Position numbers and translations under genes: made by a program. From Tetrahymena thermophila SB210 (taxonomy: Eukaryota > Ciliophora > Oligohymenophorea > Hymenostomatida > Tetrahymenidae): a DNA stretch of 64,000 nt. The DNA lies in contig NW_002476368.1 of NCBI RefSeq assembly GCF_000189635.1, positions 248,001 through 312,000 on the forward strand, written 5' to 3'. Below are positions 13,801 through 25,812 of the stretch, one piece after another (within the stretch, counting starts at the first letter, position 1; each line of letters begins with the position of its first letter). Below the pieces are notes generated by a model. The model had not been told where the DNA came from. It searched no databases and was given only the letters and a program-made list of their open reading frames with translations.

Positions 13801-15496
13801 CACGATACAGTGTATCCATTTTAAATTTCGTATATTCCTAGATAATACCATGCTAAGCTTACTTATTTTATTAAAAATTAAAGATAAAAAAAGAGTTCTT
13901 TTATTTTGTAGAATTTTAACTGATAAAATAATATATTTAAATTTTACAAAATAACACTAAAAATTATCTTAAAATAGTTTGTAATTTATGATGTCTGCCT
14001 AAAAAATCAGTTAAAATTTCCTGATAATAAGCAAAATTAAAATTTATTTTAAAATTAAGATTGAAATGATCAAAATCAAACTTACCAACATGTGCTACAG
14101 AGATAACACTAAAAAGCTAATTAAAAAGTCTCATTATGTGCTTTTAATTTTCTCTCAATGTAAAAGCGTAGCTAAACCGCATTCTCTTAGGCTGTATTCC
14201 ATTTAATTTTAGAAAAATAAGCATGTTAACTGCTAATGTACTGAGCTTATTGTTAGGATTATAGACTAAATTAACACTTTAAAAAATAACTTTAGAACCC
14301 ATTACAATAAGGCAAATAGCATCCGTTAAAAATAGATTAGAAGAAATGTATTGCCACGCTATGTATTTGCGATTGACAATAATCATATCTTTATTAAAAT
14401 AAGCAGTATTAAAATTAAACAGTACGTCTAAGAGAAATACAATAAAAGTGTACTTAAAATACTGTCTTATTGTATCAGTATCTTATTCTTCTTAGTAAAA
14501 AAACATGAGGATAGAGTAGATATAAATGAAGCAATAGGTAAAAATAACTTAGAATATATCCCAATAAACTCTTAAAGTGTCAGTTGGCATAAAGACGGGT
14601 ATTGGAATTTTAAACTTTGCGGCCTAGTAAATTTAAGCAAAAAATCTATTTAAAAGTCTTTTTTACATAATTTTATTGTAAAAGTATGTGCAATCATTTA
14701 GTAACTTGTATTCATTTTCAGCTAAATCTTACAATCTCCTTTTCTACATCCTAAATTTGAGGAACAATATAAAATTTTTTACATGCAAATTTATTCTTTC
14801 AACCCTATTGACTGAATTTCCAATTACTTTATTAATTATATTTGCAGCTTTTTCAAAATTTTGTAAACTTTATCTTACTTATGGGTTTTTATAAGTTTCT
14901 TGAGTTACTCCATTTTTGGATGTTAATTATTCTTATTCTTATTGTTCGTCTTCTTTTATTTCAGATTATTCTACTTAAATTTTATGATCATTATTAATGT
15001 CATGAATCTAGCTTGATTCTAATTATTCAGAATTCAATTTCTTATTTCTATTCTGAAAGCAATTATTTTAATTAAAGCTACCAAGAAAATCATCTTCTCT
15101 CACTATGTTCTACTTCTAATCAGATTAGCCAAATTCTACTTTAAAAAATTATGAAATACTATCAGCGCTTTCACTAAAGTGCCTTTTTTGGTTTTTTAAG
15201 CCATCTTTTTGCAATGTCTAAAATACTATATTCTTTTCACTTTATGAAATAATATTATTATTATTATTGAGTTAAACCTTATTATTATTTTCATAACAAA
15301 TTAATGAATTATTCATTATTGATGTATTTGTTAATCCTTCGTCTCCTAATAAATTCTTAACTGAATTATTGATAAACAGCCTCCCTTAAAGAGAAACATT
15401 TTAAAAGTTATTTTTATCTAAAGAGTTGTCTATTAAATTAAAATTCGAATTCATATTTTGAAGGTTACTTGTATCTGAATTTTGCTTTTACTTCAT
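10878..15496 (-). CDS. Cyclic-nucleotide-domain K+ channel with CCHC zinc knuckle (array copy K2)
   Basis: Exons complement(14086..15496, 13715..13861, 13473..13644, 12598..13383, 10878..12360); 1332 residues; introns 224, 70, 89 and 237 nt. Exons 2 and 3 (147 and 172 nt) match K1 exactly in length and phase. The pore reads TTMTTVGYGDISATN with Val520 split by an intron. The cyclic-nucleotide domain keeps FGEISFFSGLFRKACARS. The zinc knuckle at 786-799 is CYSCKQKDHIASNC; it has Asp where the usual Gly precedes the histidine. The start ATG at 15496 opens a Gln/Asn-rich N-tail of about 200 residues with poor similarity to the other copies. The tail carries FFPQNNF, then YKPTFLSYG, and ends KQLQN. 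The final 3' splice site at 12360/12361 was chosen because it restores the frame and aligns with K1 and K3. Confidence 0.85.
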
Positions 15497-15963
15497 ACTA
15501 CAAATTAAAATGATAATATAAGTATATTTTGTGTGTTTTATATTATTTCTGTTTCCTTAATTTATATAAAAGATTAATTACTACAATAAAATTTTCTACA
15601 TAAATATAAATTAAAGAGATAATAATTATTAAATTAATCAAGAAGAATAAAAAATACATTATTATATTATTTTAAATGAATTAATACATATATCTACTTT
15701 CAATTGTATAGCATTAGCTAATTTATTTGCAGTTTAGTAATAAAAATATATGTAGATTTACTTTAGTTTAGAGTTAAATGTTTTTAATTTTATAAATATG
15801 AAATATAATACCTATCATAATTACGTATTAAATAAAGCTAAATAAGTTAAAAAAGTTATGTTTATAGAAAGATTTAATAAGATAGTAAGATGGAGAAAAA
15901 AAAAATTTTAATCTTCATCTTTAATAGAGAGTAGACGGTATTAAATTTTTATTGATATGATGA
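15497..15963. other. Intergenic spacer K2-K3
   Basis: 467 bp of AT-rich DNA between the K2 start and the K3 stop. No feature recognised. Confidence 0.6.
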
Positions 15964-18900
15964 TCAATTTTGTTACTCTTATTATTTGAAAATTTCATTT
16001 AAATATATATTATTTTGATAACTCTTAGGAAAAATTGAATAGTCTTTGCAGCAAACTCCGTAAGACAGGAAAGTTGGCTTGTAGCTATCAAGATTTATTT
16101 CAGACGGAAAATTATTTTGCAATAAGGCGATATTACAAAACAGAGATTTTCTTGGAACTGCTGTCTTTAAAATATTATTTCTTCTTCCTTTATTTGCGAA
16201 AGTTTTAGATTGTTTGATTTTTTTAAATTCTGTTAATTTTTTTAAATTGGTATTATTAAAGATGTGACTAAAATTATTATGAGGGAAGAATCTTTTATAA
16301 AATCTAATTTTATCAAAATCATTCATAAAAAAATTATGATAATTTTATTATTCATCTATTAGTCTTTAGGAATATTTTGAAAGGCTTGTGATATCTTTTT
16401 TACTTCTCCTTAAAATATCTTCTATTTATTATAATATCTCTTTCTGATTAGAAGTGTTTAGTATCATCTATGAAGGAATCCCTAAAACTTTCAAACTTTT
16501 ACATAAAAAATTATTTTCATTTTGATCATTTTAATTCACATTAAAGTTAACACTTTTCTATGAATGGTTTTATTTAATTTATTGGAGAGAATATTAATTC
16601 TATTCTAATTTATTTATATCCTGATTTATTTTTGAAAGATCATCTATAGCATCTTCTTGCATATTAATAGCGTTAATAGTTTAAATTGTATTTTAGCTAT
16701 TTTGGTACACTAAATTTTTTAAAAAATTTCCATTTAGAGAATTCAAAATTTCAAAAGAAGTTTTTGATAACTATTCCTGCAAATCTTTTTTTGTTCCGAC
16801 TTTGATTTTGATACTTTTTCTTTTGTTAGAAGAGTTCTAAATAGGCTTTATTGTTTCTTCATCACTGAAATTGTTTGAATAACAATCATCCTGACTAATT
16901 CTTTTTTTAGATTAATAAATTACTTACTTAGAGTTCTTTTTTTCTTATTTTTTACTCTTCAAGTTTATTTCTGTAGAGCTGAGGTTAGAAGCTAATTTGA
17001 TATTTGAGTTTGTTTTTTAGATTTCAACTAAAGTTTTACTATTCAGTATGGAAGGTAATAATTATTCTTAATTTTATATTCCTTGATTTACTTCTTCCTA
17101 TTAAAATTCGTTTTCAGTATCAGTCTTCTAAGTATCACTGGCATATTCATTATTTGAAAAACTCTTTGATTAGGCATATTCAATATTCATATTTTAAATT
17201 GTTTTTATCGATTATTAATTTTTAAACATTACTTAGTTTGAAATTTATTCCACATTTTCATTTTAAAGTAAGTTTGCTGCAAAATCACTATTTTGCATTA
17301 TTGAATTTTTTTGCTGCCTTTCGCTAGCTCTTTTCTAGATTAATGATTTTTGTTTATCTGGCTAAAATACTGATTTATTTTGTTATTTATCATCCTCTAA
17401 ACTTTCTGATGATTCTTCTGTAGAAGTTTGGTAGTCTTCTTAATCATTTTTAACTATATCTTTTTGAGAAGCTGATGTTAAAAAATCTAATTCTGTTTTA
17501 AAATAACTTTCAACAATTGTATTATAATTTCTTAACTGATTCCTTAAATCTTTACAAATCTCTTTGTTTTACTCAGGCATTAATCTTTATTTTTATGTTT
17601 TAATATATATATATATAATATAATATTTAAAATAAAAAGAATTAGTTTATCTTACTTTGACTTTGGATATTGTTTATTCTTTCTTCTATCTGCTTTTTGT
17701 CGGTTTTAGTAGATGCTAAAGTTATGCTTAAGTATTTAAAATTGGGTATCAAATTTTTAATGTAAGAGAGGGCAATCGTTAGCTAAATGTCCTTATAATT
17801 TGCAGCAATAACATTCTAAATAAATAGAACTAAAATCTTTTTAGACTTTTATTTGTTCTTCTATCATTTTAAATCTTTCTAAATCTTCGTTATTCTCCTT
17901 TAAAATTGCTATGAATTTATTTCTATCGATTTTATACAATGTTGATAAATTTAAACTTCTAGCATAAGATTTGCGGGCTAAGCCAGAAAAGAAAGATATT
18001 TCTCCAAATAAATCTTTTTTCTTCAGCTATTTTAAAATATGAGAGTTATTATTGTCCCTTAATTTATTTATATTCGAATAAGGAGGAAGTAGTTAGTAAA
18101 TTTCAATAACCCCGCTTTCTATTAGATAAATTGATTAATCTTCACTATCACCTTGTTCAAATATTATCTCATTTGGTGAGATTTAGAGCTCTTCCATTAT
18201 AAAAGTTAATTTAACCAGCGTTTATTAGGAGAAATTAGTTTAGAATATAGAATAGTTTTTTAGAATCCTTTAGTTCACTTCGATGGCAATTTCATCTCTA
18301 AGCTTTTTTGATAATGATTTTAAGACACTATTTTCTGCTTACAAATTTCTATCTTTTTGTTCTTTGGCTAGAAATTAAAGATAATGCCTTACTCTGCTTT
18401 AAAGGTGAATATTTACATTTTTTCTATTTAAATATCTAAAATTTTTAAATTAATCACTTTTTTTTTAATTTAAATTTACCTCTAAATTGTTGTGATGCTA
18501 TCATTAACCTGTTTAGAAGATTTTTCTATTTCTTGTAGTATGAAACCGATATTATTAATTGAGTAAGCAAACATGCAGCTAAATAAAATCATGGAAAATA
18601 GTATAAATGTAGCTTCTACATAGTTTGTGGCCGATATATCACCATATCCAACTTTTATATTTTAAATGTTAGCATAAGTTCGAAAAAATATATTAAAAAA
18701 TAATAAATTGTTTTGTTACCAGTAGTCATAGTAGTGATTGACCAATACATCGAATATATGTATTTCTCCAAATATGTTTATTCCAGTAAATTGAATTTTT
18801 ATAGCCATGAAACCTAGTAACCGTTTTCAACTTCATAAGAACCTAAAAAATACCATGATAAACTCACTTTAATAATTTAAAAATAATAATTATTAAAATT

Positions 18901-20424
18901 AAATACAAATAATTCAGTCAAAAATAATTATTATTTTTTTTAATTATTAATTTGGATAAATTCAGCAAATTCTCAATTTAAAATGTTTTCTTGAATTCTC
19001 AATTTAAAATAAATATCTTAATTTAATTCTGAATATGAAATAAGATTTTTACCAAAGTGAGCTACAGAAATCACACTAATCAACTAGTTGCATAACCTAA
19101 TTAAGTGTTTTTAATTTTCTGTCAAATTGAATAAAAAGTAAATACTATTTCGCTTCTCCTAGCTACCATTGAGCTTTGAAAATAGTAAAAGATTAACAAA
19201 AAATATGAGTGTGCTATTAGGATTATAAATAAAATTGGCATCAAAAATGATTTTTGAACCTATTATAATAGTACAAATAGCATCAGTAAGAAAAATACTA
19301 GAAGAAATGTATCTCCATGCTATTTTTTTTCTCTTTTTAATAATAGTATCCTTATCAAAATAAGATGTATTAAAGTTTACTATGATATCCAATAAAAATA
19401 ATATGAATGCAATCTTAAAGTATTACTTTATAGAGATACTATCTTATTCGTTTGAGCAGAAAAACAATAATATCGAGTAGATGTACAAAAAAGTGTAGAT
19501 AAAAAAAACTTAAAAGAAATTCCAATATATCCTAAAAGTATCAGTTGGCATAAACAATGGAAAAGGAATCTTAAAAAAGCTTAATAGAAGGATGAAAAAT
19601 GTAAATAACCTTTTTATTTTATTTTGCTCATTTATTTAATAATAATAAGATTAATCTTTTAATAATAAATATTAGGCATCTTCTAATTACGGAAGTCTCC
19701 TATTTTGCTTTAAAGACTTTAGTATAGCTATAAAATTTTTGATTTACTAATCAACTCTTTGGACTCTATTAGCTGATTTACCTATAACATAATGAATGAT
19801 ATCAGCAGCTTTCTAGTAATTGTAAATACTTTCTTTTTTTGCTTATATTTTAGGCTAAATGTACTCTAAATTACTCTACTGCATGAATTTCTCAGAATGC
19901 TTAATTTCGATCCCAGAGAGATAAGATTGATCTAATTCTGAAGGTTTTTAGTTTATACTCATTTTACTTATTTGAAACAAATTAGATTATTGATCTAATG
20001 AGCAAATAATGGGATTGTCTTGCTCCTGCTAACTCAAATATGATTTTTTTTCTTTAAAACTAGACTTTCTTTCATTTATTTTCAATTTTTAAGGATGATC
20101 TAATACTCCTACTTACTAATATCGTTCACTATTTTCTGTTAATTTATGACTTAATGAGCTTTTCTATGATTTATGTTAAAATTTTTCGAGCTCATTTTCT
20201 TAATGTGTCTGTTATTCTTAGCTTTGTACATCTTAATATACTATCCGATTGGATAAAATTCCATCAGATGCTCTCAAGCTAGTTGGATTATCAATTATAG
20301 ATAAATCAAAATTATCATCATCTCCCTTTAAATGATAACTAACACTTTCTTCAAATATCTTTCTCTGAATAGACTTATTGTTAAAGTGTTCAGTATCCCA
20401 TGGAAGAGTATTCAAATTCTGCAT
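15964..20424 (-). CDS. Cyclic-nucleotide-domain K+ channel with CCHC zinc knuckle (array copy K3)
   Basis: Exons complement(19053..20424, 18720..18866, 18480..18651, 17656..18435, 15964..17584); 1363 residues; introns 186, 68, 44 and 71 nt. The N-tail opens MQNLNTLPWDTEHF and shares a KSIQRKIF motif with K4 (KSIQGKLF) and K1 (RSMQGQLF), supporting these starts. The pore is TTVGYGDISATN with Val507 split by an intron. After the cyclic-nucleotide domain comes a zinc knuckle at 772-785, CYCCKLQGHLANDC. The tail is very rich in Asn, Gln and Ser, then has FFPHNNF, YKPTFLSYG and a glutamine-rich end (about residues 1357-1363). The 44-nt third intron is the shortest I trust in this window. The S4-S5 region is shortened relative to K2 but in frame. 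Confidence 0.85.
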
Positions 20425-20996
20425 TTATTTTTTTATTTAATTAAACAAATATTTCTATTATAAAATATTTCTATCTATTTTTTAGCTTTCAATTTATTAA
20501 TGTTAAAGCTTAGTAAACAGTTTAAGATAAGCTTTTGCTTTGATTTTTATTATGAGTAGCTTAATTATGTTAAAAAACTTATTAATATTTTTGATAGTTT
20601 ATAATAAATGTATTTGATGTTATTTAATAAAATATATTGAATTAATATTAAAGTAGAATTCAAAATATGCTTTAATATTTTTTTGATAATAAAAATTAAT
20701 CAATTGGTAACCCTACCCTTTATTACTTTTATAAATAAAATAAATAAAGAAAATAGTCTTACTAAATATTGTTCAATAATTTTTCAACACACTAAAGTTA
20801 TTTAACAAAATTATCCATTTTAATTAAATAAATACATTTAAACACTTTTTCTTAAGAAATTTTATTGTAAATTTTAATTATAATAAAATGAATGAATGAA
20901 ATAAAAAATAAATGAAGAATTTATTGAATAATGAGTAAATGAATGAATAAATTTATTTATTTTAAGAATACAAATAAACCATAAGATGAAAGTGAT
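20425..20996. other. Intergenic spacer K3-K4 with degenerate AATG-rich tract
   Basis: 572 bp of AT-rich DNA. Around 20886-20960 there is an imperfect tract of AATGA/AAATGA words. Nothing else stands out. Confidence 0.55.
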
Positions 20997-23900
20997 TCAT
21001 ATGAAATTTATTGAATTATGATTAGCAAATTACTTAGGATAAACAATATCATTTTTTTATGAAACTCCATATGATAGATAAGTAGGCTTATATTTATCTA
21101 AATCGATCAGAGATTGTAAATTATTTTAAATGATTCCATTATTAACTTAAAATTTTCGAGTAATATCCTGTTTAATTATAACATTTTATCTTCTTTCTTT
21201 TAATTTTATTGAGTTAATTTTAGGCTTTTTAAATTTATTGTATTTTTTAAGTTTTTATTGATTTTAAATATTATCAAAATTATTATGAGGGAAAAAAGTT
21301 CTAAAGTTTTTCATAACTTCAAATTTTTCATAAAGAATTTTTTTTGTTATTTAATTATCAATCTCAGATTACTATTCTTACAAATGCTTCTACTTAATTT
21401 AGTTGCTTGCATTTTTCTATTGAGATTATTGTAATTATTTTATTTTTTCTAAGGTATTTGAATAAATTGTTTCTTCATTTAAAATATTCCTACTCATAAC
21501 TTTTTATATATTTAGATCAAAAATCTAACTATTTTGAAACTCCATGCTCTAACTTTACAAAATGTTCAAATTCTTTTATGATGGATTTAATTTGTATAAA
21601 TGATTAGATTAGTTGCTTTTTTTACTAGATAGAATATTTTTAAAAAGATACTCAAAAAGTATTTTGTTGATCACTTTAGGGTCAGATAATTAAATTGATT
21701 CTAATTAACTAATACTCTAACTTTTTAATTAGTTTTCAAATTTTAAAAAAAAGTCTTCATAGTTTATACTTGATTCATTTCCTTCTAAAAAATATTTCAA
21801 TTTTAAATTACTTAGTAATTATTCAATCAGGCATGAAATTTGAGAATTATTAGAAGATTAAAAGATACTCTTTTTTGAATTATATGATTATTTGCTATTG
21901 TTATTGATTACTTTTATTTCTTCATTTTAATTATAGCTTTGAATAAGATTTTCAATTAAACTAACACTTGCTTAATTTTAATTTGCTTAATAAGTTAAAT
22001 TCTTTTTTCTTCTTCTCCTCTTTTGATTATCTTCTTATTAGCTGCCTAAAATTGATGGATGCTTGGTTAGATTTTAATGCTAAATACAATTTAAATTATC
22101 CTCCAATTCTTTAGAAATAGTTTTTTATTGATAGCTGTATAATTAACTGGGAAATTATTCTGATTCTTTATCGAAACAATACTTACTTTGTTCTTTAGAA
22201 TATTCAAGCTATTAATCACTTTTACTGATGAACTTTTCTGAAATAGGTGATGGAAATAAGCTCTTATTTTAATTAAGCAAAGAATTTAACATTATTTTTT
22301 TATCTTAGTATTCAAGGCTTTGAAGATCTTTTAGGCTTGAACTATTTTTATGATTTTCATCTTTTTTTGTTGCTGTTTTTGATTTTTTCAGCATCTTCAT
22401 TGTTTTTCTTTTTTAATATGTTTTTTATATATTATTTTGAGATTAATTAAGTATGTCATTTTATAATCTATTTTATATTGATGTTTAAGACTCTTAGTTG
22501 AAAGATGTATGGTCAGAATCTGTTTAGAACTCTAAATCTGATGCTTATTAAGCTCTTTGTGAACATTCAGACAAATTCTCTGCATTTGTATCGAATAGAA
22601 GCTCTGTGTAGGTATTAAAATATTTAATGCGTTCTTTTAATTAAATACTTATCTCGTTATTTTATTTAATCATTAATCTATTTTTATTTTAATTTAATTA
22701 AATTAATGTTTTATAAAATAAATAATTATTTTTTCAATAAATTTCATAATCGAATAGATAAAATTTTAATTGTTTATTCAAAAAATTTTTCTAATTATAT
22801 TTATTTATTGAATTTTTTTTTTTTTAAATAGCTTCAAGCTTGATAAACCAATATTGAATAAATAATAATTTTAATATTTTACTTTGCATTTACATTTGAT
22901 TTGTTATTATGCTTTCTGTTAGCCTTATTTCTATTTTGAAAAACACTAAAATTATTTTTAAGTATATAAAACTAAGAATCGAAAACATGATGTATTCTAG
23001 GACAATTGCTTGCAATATGGCCAGTTATTTTGCAAAAATAACACTCTAAATGAACTAAAGAAAAATCTTTTTAAACTTTGATTTACTCCTCAATCATTTT
23101 AAAACGTTCAAAGTCTTCCTAGCTGTCCTTGATTAGATTTATGAAATCATTCCTATCTATTTTATACAATGTAGATAAATTTATTGATCTCGCACAAGCT
23201 TTTCTTGTTTATCCTGAAAAAAATGATAATTCTCCAAACAAATCGTTGCTTTTTAACTATTTGATAACATTTATTTAATCATTATTATATTTTTTTCCAG
23301 CATTAAAGTCAGGTGGACTTACTTAATATATTTCAACTAAACCATTTTCAATAAAATAAATGGATTAATCTTCGTAGTCTTCTTATTCAAATATTATTTC
23401 ATTAGGTGATATTAATACTTCCTACATGATAAAAGGTAGCTTTCTCAGTGTTTGAGTTGAAAAATTAGAAGAGAAAAGTGAGTAATTTTTAATAATCCTT
23501 GAATTAACTTCAACTGTAATTTCATCTCTTAATTTATTAGAAAGAAGCTTTAGGATTTCGTTTTCTGCTTGTTAATTTCTATCTCTCTGTTCTTCAACTA
23601 AAAAAGACAAGTAGTGTCTAACTCTACTCTTTAACGATAAGTTGACATTTTTTCTATTTAGATATCTTATTTTGATATAAAATAATGTAAGAATTTTAAG
23701 AAATAAAAATTACCTTTAGATAGTTGTTATGTTATCATTTAACTATTTAGTGGATTTTTATATTTCTTACAATATAAAACCAATATTATTAATAGAATAA
23801 GCAAATACACAACTAAAAATAATCATCGATATTGCTATAAACAGTGCCTCCACATAATTTGTAGCTGTTATATCGCCATATCCAACTAGTTAAAATAACC

Positions 23901-25812
23901 AAACATAATAAATAAAAATTATAAATAATAATAAAAGATTATTTTTTAATATTAAAAAAAAGTGAAACAATTCTAATTAATTAGCAAAGTTTCTAAAAAG
24001 TTTGCAAGTGAAAAATTAAGGATTTTATGATATTTAATAAGTAGTAAAATAAACTATATTAGAATGAGATAAATGAATAATATAATACCAGTAGTCATCG
24101 TAGTTATAGACCAGTACATGCAATAAATATATTTTTGTATATAAGATAAATCAATCAACTAAAATTTTTATAGCCAAGAAATAGAGCTTCCATTTTAAAT
24201 TTGATATATTCCTAGATAATACCAAGCTAAACTAACTTTTTTTAATTTATAATAAATATATGTAATTACTGTAAATCTTTAAATTTTAAATGAAAATAAA
24301 AAATTTTATAAAAAACAAATAAAATCAAAAATATGACAGTTAATTTGATAAAGTTATTTTTATTTGAAAAAAATTATAATTTTGCATGGGTATATGTTAA
24401 ATCGTAGAAATTAATAATTATATAAAGTATAAAAAGAAAAAAATACCTGTATGTGCAACAGAAATGACTGTAAATAATTGGTTAAAAAGTCTTAAAGTAT
24501 GCTTTTAGTATTCTTTTAAAGTAAAGGCTTCGCCAAACCTATTAACTTTTTACTGAGTTCCATTTAATTTAAAAAAAACTAAAAAGTTAATCAACATAGT
24601 ATTAAAGCTTTAAGTGGGATTATAAATTAGATTTTGAGTTTTAATAATTAATTTTGATCCCATTACGAATAGACTTATTATATCAGTAAAAAAAATATTA
24701 GATTTAAAGTATCTACATATTATTTATTTACGATTTAAAACAATAGCATCTTAGTTGAAATAAGCAGTATTCAAGTTAACTAATACATCTATTGTGAAAA
24801 GTATAAATGCATATTAAAAAAAATGCTTAATTAAATATGTGTCAGTTTAGTCAGAGCAAAAAAACATTAAAATCGAGTATATGTAAATAAATGAATAAGT
24901 CAATGCAATTTAAAAGATATCCCAATAAATTCTTAAAGTGTCTGTTGGCATAAAAATCGGTATAAAGCTCTTTCTTTCAAAAAAGTAGTGAATTTTGTGC
25001 AAGTAATAACTTAATAATTATCTCTTTACTTATGTTTGATGAAAATATGCTTTATCATTTAATTATTACAGTTGATATTTTGGTATATTAGCAATTTTTC
25101 TGTTACTTTTTCTAAACTAAAGTAAAGAAATAAAGGTTTAAACTTTCTGGTTGATTCTTTAAACTCTATTTGCTGATTTACTAATAATTTTATTTATAAT
25201 ACTTGCTGCTTTTTAATAATTTTGAATACTTGCTCTCATTTTTTTTGTATTAAATCTATCATTAAATACACTTTTATTCTAGCTTTAATTTGGTTACTAT
25301 TAATGAGAGTTATCTTGAATTTAGTTGATTTTACTAATTGAGTTTTATTCAACTTTAGAATCGATGTTATTCAAAACGAATTTATCCTAATTTTGCTCCT
25401 AAATTTCAATCTATTCTTGAATTTAGCTATTATTTCTATTTTACTTTGTGTCCTATTCTTATAAATTCTACTTAGATGATGATTTTGAAAGCTCTACTTG
25501 TAAAACTTACTTATAGGATAACTGAATATCGTTTTCCTTAAATTTAGCAGAGTTTTAATGACACAACATTTCTTCATTTTACCTAATATCGCATATCTAA
25601 CCTTAATATAAAAAATAATTCAAATCCTAAGCATCTATTAATTTCTTTTCTTTCAAAACTGAAAAATTATTCATACTAGGTTTATCAATATATTCATTAT
25701 CACCTTAAAGATTGTTGCAAGCATTATAATCAAAAAGTTTTCCTTGAATAGATTTGCTCTAAAAATTTTCATAATCATCAGAAGCAGAAAATGAGCAGCT
25801 CACAATACTCAT
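20997..25812 (-). CDS. Cyclic-nucleotide-domain K+ channel with CCHC zinc knuckle (array copy K4)
   Basis: Exons complement(24447..25812, 24089..24235, 23714..23885, 22883..23665, 20997..22677); 1382 residues; introns 211, 203, 48 and 205 nt. The same 147- and 172-nt pore exons as the other copies. The filter is VGYGDITATN (Thr replaces Ser after Ile), with Val505 split by an intron. The zinc knuckle at 770-783 is CYFCKITGHIASNC, the most canonical spacing with Gly-His. The N-tail starts MSIVSCSFSASDD. The tail has FFPHNNF and YKPTYLSYG and ends NSINFI. This is the last copy of the array; upstream (25813 onward) no fifth copy was found. Regulation cannot be judged from the sequence. Confidence 0.85.
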
